Assembly (NCBI GenBank): GCA_965276835.1
Contig: OZ255631.1
Span: forward strand, 1,364,001 to 1,428,000
DNA from: BOG-932 sp965276835
GTDB lineage: Bacteria; Pseudomonadota; Alphaproteobacteria; BOG-932; Roseiterribacteraceae
DNA: 64,000 nt
Direction: 5' to 3'
This document shows, one piece after another, positions 51,300 through 59,521 of this stretch (position 1 is its first letter; the number at the start of each line of letters is the position of its first letter). Made by a program: the position numbers and the translations under genes. The notes beneath the pieces are model-generated. The model was given only the letters and a program-made list of their open reading frames with translations. It did no database searches and had not been told where the DNA came from.

Positions 51300-54104
51300 T
51301 TAGTCGTTGTCGCCGTCTTCGTCTTTCGGGGTGCTGAGCAGCCCCTTGAACTCGCTCGGCGCGCGGACGGCGGTTTCACCGGGATAAGCCCGCGTGAAGC
51401 CGGTCGCCTCGTACCAGTTCAGATGGGCAAGCGCTTCCGGGTCTTCCGCATCGGGTTTGGTCGACTTACCGGCGAACATTTGCGTCTTCGCGTCCCGCCA
51501 TGCCGCTTCCAGGTCGTTGGCCGGCTTCGCCGCGTCCGTTACGCCCTGAGTCAGCGGCACCCTGTTCTTAACATGGTCGACCGGCGCGAAGTTTGCCTTC
51601 GGCGGCGTCCCAGTGACGAAAGCCGTCGTCATCGGCGAGGCCACCAGATCGAACTGGTTCATCGGCGGTAAACCGAGGATTTGTTCGATCGTCCGGGTCA
51701 TGTTCACCTGGGTGTAGTAAGTGTGGTCGGTCTTCCCGTTCTGCACCGCGTACGGGCTGACGATGTAGCCAGGGCTGCGGTGACCGTCGATATGGTCGTT
51801 GCCGTCCTGCGCGTCGTCCTCTTCGATGAAGATCGCCGAGGAGTCCCACACCTTGCTGTGGCTGACATATTCGATGATGCGGCCAACCGCGAGGTCGTTG
51901 TCGGCCTGTTCCGCGTCCGCAGTCGGCGGGCCGCCGGTGTGGTCATCCATGATCCAGAGGATGCTCAACGAAGGCACGGCGTTGGCCTTGAGGTCCTTGT
52001 CGAAATCTTCCTTCCACAAATCGACGCGGTACTGGTCGGGAATGTTGAGATCGAACTGCGGAAAATTCTTGACCAGGTACTTCTCGACGGCCGGAACCGA
52101 GGACGAGACGTGGATAGCGTTTTCATATTTAAGCGTTTTCTCCTTGCCCGCCTCGTAGTCCAGGGCGTCCTTGTAGAGGAGCGACCACCCCCCGTCCTTC
52201 TGACTGGTCAGGCCTTTCACCTTGGTCTGGTTTTCGACGTATTCGCCGTAGATCTTGAGCGAAAGGCCCGCCGCAACGGCTTCGGAGAACAGGAAGCCCT
52301 TTTGGGTATAGGCCAACGCATCGCCGGCGTTGCCGCCCGGATAACTGCGGACCCAGTCCGGCGACTGAATGTCGTCGGCATAGGGCGCCATTGCCTCGAC
52401 GATCCACTGGTGGCCATCAGCCGATTGCCGGCTGGGGTCGTAGAAATTGTCGAAGAGCGGGAAGCGCTTGACCAGCGTGTGCGCGTTGGGCGTGTCCTTG
52501 CCGCCGAACACCGCCAGCGAAGCATCGCCGTTGCCGGCTTTGATGTCGCCGAGGATTTGATCGTAGGTACGATTTTCACGAATGATCAGGAAGACATGCT
52601 TGATCTTCGAGGGATCGCCGATCTTGGCCGGGATCGCGGCCGGAGCGGCCGATTTGCTGCCGCCACCGGCGGACGCGATGTTCTGCGTCAAATCCCAGTG
52701 GTTGTTCTGATAGACCTGCGCCGTCATCGCCGGCAGCGCGCTGCTGGCCGGCACCGGGACGATGCTGACGGTGCCGTTGTCCTGGTGGGTGTTATAAGCG
52801 GTGACGCCGTGGTCGGTCTCGAACGAGTACCGGGTGCCAACCCCCTTGTCGTTGGCGACGATCAGCTTTCCGTCGGCCGCATCTAGGACGACGGAAGCCG
52901 GCGCATAGGCCACCGGGATAAGCCCCAGAACCGCCTTCGCGTTGCCGCCGTTCAGGTCGACGACCGCGACCGCGTTCGCGTTGTAAAGCGCGACATAGGC
53001 GATGCCATGCTTGCTGTCGACCGCGATCGAGTTCGGGGCGGCGCCGTAGGCGGCTTTGCCTTGGCCCGGCACCTTGATCGGGAGTGCCAGGTTGATCGTA
53101 CGCATGACCTTGTTGGTGGCCGTGTCGATCACCGAGATGCTGTCGCTATAGGTGTTGGCGACCAGCAAGGCGTTTCCGAAAAACGCCATCCCCGTCGGGT
53201 GCAGGCCGGTGTCGATGGTGTCGGTGACCTTCATCGTGTCCAGATTGACCACCGAGACCGTGCCTGTCGTGGCGAAACCGACGGGTCGGTCAGCGACGAT
53301 CGGCGTTCCGGCGGAATAAATCTGGAAGTCCGCCTTGGTCGCCTCACGGCCGCCTTCGTTGCTGATATAGGCCTTGTTGCCGTCGATCACGATGCTGTGC
53401 GGCGCATTGCCGACGCGGATTTGCGTGCCCTGCTTCTTCGTGGTCACGTCGATCTTGGTCAACGTGTTGTTCTGGTTCAGCAGAGCGTAGGCGCTCTTGC
53501 CGTCCTTGGAGAACGCCAGACCGCCGGGATAGGAAGTTCCGGTGGTATAGAACGTGCCGCAGGGCCGTCCATAGTCGCCCAGCGGGCTGTTCGGGAAGCA
53601 TTTGATGAACTTGCTGTCGGGCGGCACGGCGATATGCGCGAAGTCGGCCAATAGGCCTTTCGGATTGACGCGCGCAATGGCGACATTGCTGCTGTCCTGG
53701 CTGAACATCAGGTGCTTGCCATCGGCGGAATAGGCAATGCCGTTGAAGCTGCCGCTCGAATCCTGATTTTTCGTGTTGTTGAACGCCACATAGTTCTGCA
53801 GCACTTCGCCGCTCAGCGTGTCGAACACCTCAACCGCCTGGGTTGCGCCCATGGTGAGGACCGCCGCAGTGTGACTGGCGGCATCGGGATTGAGCGCGAT
53901 CGCCTTGGCGCGAACGCGGATGCCGAGATTGACCTGTGTACCGGCGGGGGTGATCACCTGGCCGTTGCCGACGACGAAAGAACCATTTGCCTGCGGTCCG
54001 GTAACGTAAGTCGGAAAGGGAACGGATGGATCGGCGAATGCCGGAGCGGTAAGCCCCATCGCGACCAGGCCGGCCAGCGGACGAAGGCGTTTAGTTCGAG
54101 ACAT
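51300..54104 (-). CDS. Secreted beta-propeller phosphoesterase (AcpA/phospholipase C-like)
   Basis: A 934-residue exported protein (signal peptide with cleavage near AFA24). Residues about 60-480 form a YVTN-type beta-propeller (for example GTVSVVNLDTMKVTDTIDTG and DSISVIDTATNKVMRTI). From about 510 comes a PF04185 phosphoesterase domain: KHVFLIIRENRTYDQILGD, ADGHQWIVEAMAP, FIEEDDAQDGNDHIDGHRSP and MTRTIEQILGLPPMNQFD. These residues bind metals in acid phosphatase AcpA and phospholipase C. The ATG at 54104 has GGGAGAG before it. A candidate PHO box lies upstream, suggesting it scavenges phosphate outside the cell. Confidence 0.9.
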   Translation of the reverse strand: MSRTKRLRPLAGLVAMGLTAPAFADPSVPFPTYVTGPQANGSFVVGNGQVITPAGTQVNLGIRVRAKAIALNPDAASHTAAVLTMGATQAVEVFDTLSGEVLQNYVAFNNTKNQDSSGSFNGIAYSADGKHLMFSQDSSNVAIARVNPKGLLADFAHIAVPPDSKFIKCFPNSPLGDYGRPCGTFYTTGTSYPGGLAFSKDGKSAYALLNQNNTLTKIDVTTKKQGTQIRVGNAPHSIVIDGNKAYISNEGGREATKADFQIYSAGTPIVADRPVGFATTGTVSVVNLDTMKVTDTIDTGLHPTGMAFFGNALLVANTYSDSISVIDTATNKVMRTINLALPIKVPGQGKAAYGAAPNSIAVDSKHGIAYVALYNANAVAVVDLNGGNAKAVLGLIPVAYAPASVVLDAADGKLIVANDKGVGTRYSFETDHGVTAYNTHQDNGTVSIVPVPASSALPAMTAQVYQNNHWDLTQNIASAGGGSKSAAPAAIPAKIGDPSKIKHVFLIIRENRTYDQILGDIKAGNGDASLAVFGGKDTPNAHTLVKRFPLFDNFYDPSRQSADGHQWIVEAMAPYADDIQSPDWVRSYPGGNAGDALAYTQKGFLFSEAVAAGLSLKIYGEYVENQTKVKGLTSQKDGGWSLLYKDALDYEAGKEKTLKYENAIHVSSSVPAVEKYLVKNFPQFDLNIPDQYRVDLWKEDFDKDLKANAVPSLSILWIMDDHTGGPPTADAEQADNDLAVGRIIEYVSHSKVWDSSAIFIEEDDAQDGNDHIDGHRSPGYIVSPYAVQNGKTDHTYYTQVNMTRTIEQILGLPPMNQFDLVASPMTTAFVTGTPPKANFAPVDHVKNRVPLTQGVTDAAKPANDLEAAWRDAKTQMFAGKSTKPDAEDPEALAHLNWYEATGFTRAYPGETAVRAPSEFKGLLSTPKDEDGDND

Positions 54105-54225
54105 ATACGGCTCTCCCAATAGGTTTTGACCGCCCAGCCGGAATAGGCTGTGCGGCAATGCGGTCGAGGCGCGGCACGCACTACCCGATCCGCCGAACAC
54201 GACAGCCTCTTCGCTGTCTGGCCCT

Positions 54226-54260
54226 ATTGTCGCCGACGACGTGCTACAGATTTGTGAAAG
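54226..54260 (-). promoter_or_regulatory. Candidate PHO-box promoter of the phosphoesterase
   Basis: On the minus strand CTTTCACAAATCTGTAGC (54260-54243) has the 7-4-7 layout of the PHO box: first half 6/7 and second half 5/7 against CTGTCAC, with the spacer AAAT as in E. coli. Eleven nt downstream is GACAAT (54231-54226), a plausible -10, the spacing expected for PhoB-dependent promoters. An inverted repeat GACAGC/GCTGTC lies in the leader at 54201-54218. Confidence 0.5.
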
Positions 54261-54357
54261 GTCAGGGATAAATTAATGAACTATTCGGGAGAAACTCCCG
54301 ATTATCTCATAAATATTTCTTATAGTTTTCGTGAGTTTGTCGCAGTCGCGGTAAAGT

Positions 54358-56028
54358 CTATTCTTCGTCGTCAAGCAGACCACGCAACGCACCGAGCCAC
54401 GGCTCGTAGCGGCGCCACCGCGCGACGGAGTTCCGGTAAATCGGCTGCCGGGTTTGCCACTTACTCGGTGTTCGTACGGCACGCGGGTTGCGCTCCGGCT
54501 GAAGACAGACGTCGTTCCAGACCAGGCCGCAGCCGGCGATAATACGCCGGATCGCAGGCGCCGGCGCACGCGTCAGATCCTCGTAATCGACTTCGATGAA
54601 CCGGTCGGCGGGCAACACGCGGCGCCAATGGTCGGTCAATCGCCGATAACTCCGGAAATACGCAACCAGCTCAGGCCCGCCGGTCGGGAACGCCAAGCCG
54701 GGATGGAAATGGGTTTGATGGATCGACAAAGCCGTATCGATCGCGGAGCGGCGGCAATGAATGATGACGGCGTTCGGGAAAGCGAGGTGAATCAACCCCG
54801 CCCACAGGAAATTGAACGGCATCTTGTCGGTCACCCGTGCCGCCTTCGGCCCGATTCCGCGCAGCACGGCAAGATAGTCGGCGGCCGCGGCGGCGATGAA
54901 CGGCCCTTCGGTCCCTGCCGGGCCGGCCTGATGCCATGCCGCCCCACGTTCATTCCAGAAATTCAGTTCGCCGCCGCCGATGGCTGCCGGGTGGCTGGAG
55001 ACGATGTGTTCGGCGAGAGTGGTACCGGACCGGGGCATGCCGACGATCAAGACCGGCGTGATGTCGGCGCTTCCCAATTCGGGCGCCCGCGCGATCAGCT
55101 CGGGCGTGCAACGGGCGACCATGCGGTCGATCTCGGCGTCGAACGCGGCCGAGTGGAACGGCGCCGCCCCGCGCCGCTGGCTGTCTGCCGCATCCAGGTG
55201 CCGCATCGCCAGGGCGTACTCGCCAAGGTCGTCCGCAGCCTTGCCCAGCGCGAGGTGAAGACGAAGGCGCTGCGCCGCTTCCAGCCCCGGCGTTTCGAGA
55301 GCGGCCTCCATCCGCGCAAGCAGACCGTTGTCCGCGACCGTAACCGGACGGCAGCGAACCAAATCGTAATAGGATCCCGCCAGCAACGGGGCGAGCGCAA
55401 CCGCGCGGGTGAAGCTGTCGTGTGCTTCGTCGAAGCGGCCTGCCTCGGACAGCAGATTGCCCAGCAGGTCGAGGGCCATGGCGTTGCCCGGCTCGAGAGC
55501 GAGCATCCGCCGCAACGCGCGTTCGGCGTCCGCGTCGCGGTCCTCCATCAACAGCACCCGCGCCGCGCCAAGACGGCCGAAGCTGGTTTTCCGTCCTGTC
55601 GCCGCCGCGCGGCGGAAACAGCCGATCGCTTCTTCGCGATGACCCAGTGTGTAGACCAGTGCGCCGGCGCGAAACCATGCCTCGGTCAGCGAAGGCAGCA
55701 ACTCGGTCGCGCGGTCATAGGCCAGAATTGCGCCGCCAATATCGCCTTGCTTCTCCAACGCGATCCCGAGGCGGAAATATGCATCCGTATAGCGCGGGTT
55801 GCCGGCGACCGCGCGTTGGAACGCCGCGATCGCCTCCGGCACGCGGCCAATCTCCAGGCAGGCCAGGCCGAGGTCGTGCAGGATCGTGGGGTTGGATGGC
55901 TGGAGCTCTGCCGCTTCGTATAACGGCACGGTAGCATCTGCCGGCCGCCCGGCTCTCAACAGTTCGGTGGCCAGGGCAAGATGTCTTGCGACTTGCTGGG
56001 AATGGGGTTGGCTCGAAAGCTGCGGCAT
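54358..56028 (-). CDS. TPR-sulfotransferase
   Basis: A 556-residue protein. Residues about 10-285 are TPR-type helical repeats (for example AIAAFQRAVAGNPRYTDAYF and ALRRMLALEPGNAMALDLLG). From about 322 a sulfotransferase domain follows: VLIVGMPRSGTTLAEHIVSS is the 5'-phosphosulfate loop and VIIHCRRSAIDTALSIHQTH the 3'-phosphate motif. No signal peptide. It transfers sulfate from PAPS to an unknown acceptor; related TPR-sulfotransferases sulfate proteins or glycans. A PHO-box-like site lies 74 nt upstream of the start. Confidence 0.87.
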   Translation of the reverse strand: MPQLSSQPHSQQVARHLALATELLRAGRPADATVPLYEAAELQPSNPTILHDLGLACLEIGRVPEAIAAFQRAVAGNPRYTDAYFRLGIALEKQGDIGGAILAYDRATELLPSLTEAWFRAGALVYTLGHREEAIGCFRRAAATGRKTSFGRLGAARVLLMEDRDADAERALRRMLALEPGNAMALDLLGNLLSEAGRFDEAHDSFTRAVALAPLLAGSYYDLVRCRPVTVADNGLLARMEAALETPGLEAAQRLRLHLALGKAADDLGEYALAMRHLDAADSQRRGAAPFHSAAFDAEIDRMVARCTPELIARAPELGSADITPVLIVGMPRSGTTLAEHIVSSHPAAIGGGELNFWNERGAAWHQAGPAGTEGPFIAAAAADYLAVLRGIGPKAARVTDKMPFNFLWAGLIHLAFPNAVIIHCRRSAIDTALSIHQTHFHPGLAFPTGGPELVAYFRSYRRLTDHWRRVLPADRFIEVDYEDLTRAPAPAIRRIIAGCGLVWNDVCLQPERNPRAVRTPSKWQTRQPIYRNSVARWRRYEPWLGALRGLLDDEE

Positions 56029-56101
56029 GGTTGAAGCTCAAGTCGTCACGGTTGCGCGAAAACCTGATCGGCCGGCGCAACGCCGACCTGACCTCAAAAC
56101 T

Positions 56102-56119
56102 GTTACAGTTTCGTGACGA
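56102..56119 (-). promoter_or_regulatory. Candidate PHO box of the TPR-sulfotransferase gene
   Basis: On the minus strand TCGTCACGAAACTGTAAC has halves TCGTCAC (5/7 to CTGTCAC) and CTGTAAC (7/7 to CTGTMAY) separated by GAAA. It lies 74 nt upstream of the start. No convincing -10 follows, so it is weaker than the site at 54.2 kb. Confidence 0.4.
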
Positions 56120-56164
56120 GAGGTTCTCCATCGGAGGGGAAACCTGCAAAGTCATAAACCAGGA

Positions 56165-56197
56165 AATCAGAGCGAATATCGGGATATTTTCCTGATT
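56165..56197. promoter_or_regulatory. Nested inverted repeat upstream of the TonB receptor
   Basis: AATCAG (56165-56170) and CTGATT (56192-56197) enclose AATATC-GG-GATATT (56175-56188). It could be an operator or a small hairpin. It does not match a classic Fur box that I could recognise. Confidence 0.3.
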
Positions 56198-56353
56198 ATA
56201 AAATGACTAATTCCTTGATTTAATTTTGTCTTCGATACGATTCAGAACCGTAATAATTATTTATTTTTCGCTCACTAACGACACCTCAATTTCGTCCTTT
56301 CCCCTGCCCGAAGGTCGGAACGAAGCGCTCCACGCTATTTGAGGATTCCTTAA

Positions 56354-58450
56354 ATGAGACATCTTATTCCGACGACCGTCGCCCTGCTTTTGGCATCCGG
56401 CGCCGCTTTCGCGCAGACCGACGCCGCGCAGGACGCGCCCGCCGATATCGTAGTCTACGGTCATTCCGTAACCATGCCGAAATTGGGGCAGTCGGTGCTG
56501 GATACACCACAGACGATCACGGTGGTGCCAAGCGAGGAATTGAACGAACAAGGCGTGACCGACATCCGCCAGGCGCTGACCGATGTGCCGGGCGCGTCGC
56601 AGCATGCCGACGAAGACAGCAACATGGGCGACAATTTCTTCATTCGCGGCTTCTCGGCGCTGAACGACATCTATGTCGACGGGATGCGCGATCCGGGCCA
56701 TTACCGACGCGATACCTTCGACATGCAGGCGCTTGAAGTTCTGGAAGGGCCGTCCGGCGTGCTTTTCGGCCGCGGATCGACCGGTGGCGCCATCAACTAT
56801 GTCACCAAGGCGCCGCAGCTCGACCCCATCATTGCCGGCACATTCATGCTGGGCACCGACGACACCAAACGCCTGACGGCGGATATTGACGAGCCGATCG
56901 GCCCCGATGCCGCATTTCGTGTCACCATGATGGGTCATGACGCAGGATTTACCGGCCGCGACTTCATTGAATACAGCCGGTTCGGCATCGCGCCGTCGAT
57001 CGCCTTCGGAATCGGAACGGACACCCGCGTGTCGATCGCGCTGATGCATCAAAGCGAGTACGACAACCCGGATTACGGCGTGCCCTGGATTTACGTCCCG
57101 GGACAGGCGCGGCCGTTCTACACCTCGACCTTCTATGGCCGGAAAAACAGCGATTTCGCCCGCACCAACGCCGACATGGCAACGGTGAACGCGGAGCACG
57201 ACCTGAACGATTGGCTGACGCTGCGGGACCGATTCCGCTATGGTTCCTATGAACGTTCGATGCAGGTAACCGAGCCCGCGGTGGACGACCTCATCGCCGG
57301 CCCGCTCACCCATGTACTGGTCGATCCGGTGGTGCGCGGCATACGCAGCCGTGAAACGACGATCCAGGATCAGGCGGATGCGGTTGCGCGCTTCGACATA
57401 GGTCCAGTCGGCGAGCATTTGATCGCGGGCTATGAAGTCGCCCGCGACACGACAACGCCGACAACCTTCAGCTATTCGGGGGTACCGGAAGTCCCTCTGT
57501 TCAACCCGAACCCGTCCCGCCCCTTTATCGGCGCGCGCAACCTCAAATCGGAGGTGAACTCCTCGGCTCTCGACAATGCCATCTATGCAATCAGCGACAC
57601 GACCTGGGACAATTGGGAATTGAGTCTGTCAGCGCGCTTCGACTGGTTCGACGCGACGTACAGCCAGACCACCCCGGCGTCCAGCAAGGGCCCTGCTACG
57701 GCAACCAACCTGAATCACCTTGACCAGATACCGAGTTACCGCGGCGCGCTGACCTATCACCCGACGGAAGACAGCAGTCTTTATTTCGCCTATGGCACCT
57801 CGTTCGACCCGTCGGCCGAAGCTTTGTCGCTCAGCACCGCGACCGCCGCACTGGCGCCGCAGAAGACCAGGGCTATCGAGCTGGGCGCCAAATACAGCCC
57901 CTGGAAGGGATTGCTGCTCGACGCCGCGGTCTTCCGCACGCTGCAGTTCAATCTCCGCGAGACCGACCCGACCGATCCTACGACCGATATCCTGATCGGC
58001 GGCGCGCGTGCCGAGGGGGTGGATATCGGCGTCAGCGGCGAGATTGCCGATCATTGGAAGATGTGGGGCGGTTACGAATATCTGATGGCCACCGTCACCT
58101 CATCGCCTAATGGCGACGTCGGAAACAGGCTGCAGGACACGCCACGCCATTCGGTCAGGCTTTGGACCAGCTATGAGTTTATGGATAACAAGCTCGAAAT
58201 CGGCGGCGGCTTGGACTATCTCGGCACGCGCACGCCGACCACGATCTTCGAGGCGAACGAAACGATGCAGTACATCCCAAGTTATTGGACGATCGGGATG
58301 ATGGTCGGATATCGGGTGACCGACAATCTGCGCCTGCAGGTGAATATCGACAATCTGAACGGCGCCAAATATTTCGACGGTATCGACGATAACCACGTCA
58401 ATCCGGGCGAAGGTCGGACGGCTTATTTCACCGCGCGGTTTAAGATGTAG
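56354..58450 (+). CDS. TonB-dependent outer membrane receptor (siderophore type)
   Basis: A 698-residue outer-membrane receptor with signal peptide (AFA20). DIVVYG near residue 30 resembles a TonB box. The plug domain covers about 45-160 (LDTPQTITVVPSEELNEQGV, VLEGPSGVLFGRGSTGGAIN), and the barrel follows to the end, GRTAYFTARFKM. The nearest recognisable type is the catecholate-siderophore (Fiu-like) receptors; another metal or nutrient is possible. The terminal residue is Met instead of the usual Phe. It is divergent from the TPR-sulfotransferase. Confidence 0.9.
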   Translation: MRHLIPTTVALLLASGAAFAQTDAAQDAPADIVVYGHSVTMPKLGQSVLDTPQTITVVPSEELNEQGVTDIRQALTDVPGASQHADEDSNMGDNFFIRGFSALNDIYVDGMRDPGHYRRDTFDMQALEVLEGPSGVLFGRGSTGGAINYVTKAPQLDPIIAGTFMLGTDDTKRLTADIDEPIGPDAAFRVTMMGHDAGFTGRDFIEYSRFGIAPSIAFGIGTDTRVSIALMHQSEYDNPDYGVPWIYVPGQARPFYTSTFYGRKNSDFARTNADMATVNAEHDLNDWLTLRDRFRYGSYERSMQVTEPAVDDLIAGPLTHVLVDPVVRGIRSRETTIQDQADAVARFDIGPVGEHLIAGYEVARDTTTPTTFSYSGVPEVPLFNPNPSRPFIGARNLKSEVNSSALDNAIYAISDTTWDNWELSLSARFDWFDATYSQTTPASSKGPATATNLNHLDQIPSYRGALTYHPTEDSSLYFAYGTSFDPSAEALSLSTATAALAPQKTRAIELGAKYSPWKGLLLDAAVFRTLQFNLRETDPTDPTTDILIGGARAEGVDIGVSGEIADHWKMWGGYEYLMATVTSSPNGDVGNRLQDTPRHSVRLWTSYEFMDNKLEIGGGLDYLGTRTPTTIFEANETMQYIPSYWTIGMMVGYRVTDNLRLQVNIDNLNGAKYFDGIDDNHVNPGEGRTAYFTARFKM

Positions 58451-58463
58451 GCCGAAACGGTGC

Positions 58464-58498
58464 GGAGGGCTGGAAGGGCGAACGCCGTTCAGCCTTCC
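58464..58498. terminator. Hairpin between convergent TonB-receptor and CoA-lyase genes
   Basis: GGAGGGCTG (58464-58472) pairs with CAGCCTTCC (58490-58498) apart from one G-T pair, enclosing a smaller GGCG/CGCC stem. It lies between two convergent stop codons and has no T-run, so it is a likely but not classic bidirectional transcript end. Confidence 0.5.
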
Positions 58499-58505
58499 GA
58501 GCGCC

Positions 58506-59363
58506 TTACACGTTCGTGCCCGCCGCCATCGAAAGCGTCCGGCGCGCCTGTACCAGATGGAGCCGCTCGACCATTTTACCGTCGATCCGGATGGCGCCCT
58601 TGTTCGTATTCTCGGGCGAATCGAACGCGGCGATTATGCGCTCGGCCCAGGCAATCGCCTCGGCATCAGGGCTGAAGGCGGCATTGCAGATTTCGATCTG
58701 ACCCGGATGGATGAGGGTCTTACCGTCGAAACCGAATTCGACCGCTTGCCGGCATTGTTCCTCAAGGCCGGCGGCATCGTCCAGCGCGTTATAGACGCCG
58801 TCGAGGATGACGAGCCCGTAGGCTCGGGCGGCGGCGACCGCCATGCCCAGCATGCCCAAGAACGGCAAGCGCGCGGTGCCGGGCGACGCGCCCAATTCCT
58901 TCGCCAGATCGTTGGTCCCCATCACGAAACCCGACAGACGTCCGTTTTCCGATGACGCGGCAATATCCTCGAGGCGGAACAACGATCGCGCGGTTTCGAT
59001 CATCGCCCAAATCGCCACACCTGCCCCTTGGGGGATCAGTTTCTGATAGGCTTCAATGTGACCGCCGGAGCTGATTTTCGGCAGGAGGATGGCGTCTGGG
59101 CTGACCATGGACAAAGCGGCGATATCGCCCTCACCCCATTCGGTATCGAGCCCATTGACCCTGACGACCAACTCGCGCGGCCCGAATCCGCCGGCGTTAA
59201 CCGCCGCGACCGCCTGCTGACGGGCGACAAGCTTCGCGTCGGGCGCCACCGCATCCTCCAGGTCGAGGATCACGACATCGCACGGTAACGTCCGCGCCTT
59301 CTCGATCGCTTTCTGGTTGGAAGCCGGAAGATAAAGCGCGCTGCGGCGAGGGCGTGTCGACAT
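58506..59363 (-). CDS. HpcH/HpaI-family CoA-ester lyase (CitE-like)
   Basis: A 285-residue TIM-barrel lyase. RSALYLPASNQKAIEKARTL, then VILDLEDAVAPDAK (metal-ligand Glu-Asp), WAMIETARSLFRLEDIA and GFDGKTLIHPGQIEICN are the family signature. Members cleave malyl-, citramalyl- or beta-methylmalyl-CoA. The exact substrate cannot be given; being next to methylmalonyl-CoA mutase suggests a role in propionate or related acyl-CoA metabolism. It is divergent from mutA. Confidence 0.88.
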   Translation of the reverse strand: MSTRPRRSALYLPASNQKAIEKARTLPCDVVILDLEDAVAPDAKLVARQQAVAAVNAGGFGPRELVVRVNGLDTEWGEGDIAALSMVSPDAILLPKISSGGHIEAYQKLIPQGAGVAIWAMIETARSLFRLEDIAASSENGRLSGFVMGTNDLAKELGASPGTARLPFLGMLGMAVAAARAYGLVILDGVYNALDDAAGLEEQCRQAVEFGFDGKTLIHPGQIEICNAAFSPDAEAIAWAERIIAAFDSPENTNKGAIRIDGKMVERLHLVQARRTLSMAAGTNV

Positions 59364-59521
59364 GCTAGGGCCTCATCAACTTTGCGAAGGAGGAGCGCAA
59401 CTTGCGTCAACCGCCGCTCTTCGCGTAATCGCTTGTTCTTATCGCCTGCGGCGTGCGCGTGTCGACAACGCGGCGTATATTGCGAATATCGCCCGACGGA
59501 ATTTTAGGGAACTGATCAGAT

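Larger units (their letters stand above)
56029..56353. other. AT-rich divergent intergenic region
   Basis: No gene is visible in these 325 bases between the TPR-sulfotransferase and the TonB receptor. It contains a PHO-box-like site (56102-56119), a nested inverted repeat (56165-56197) and an AT-rich stretch (about 56195-56275) suited to promoters. It must hold the promoters of both divergent genes. Confidence 0.6.

Noticed and set aside
56195..56275. Possible Fur box before the TonB receptor
   Set aside because: The sequence is AT-rich, but no GATAATGATAATCATTATC-like match was recognised.
59364..59521. Possible cobalamin riboswitch before mutA
   Set aside because: No B12-box-like conserved sequence is visible, and the gap is short.
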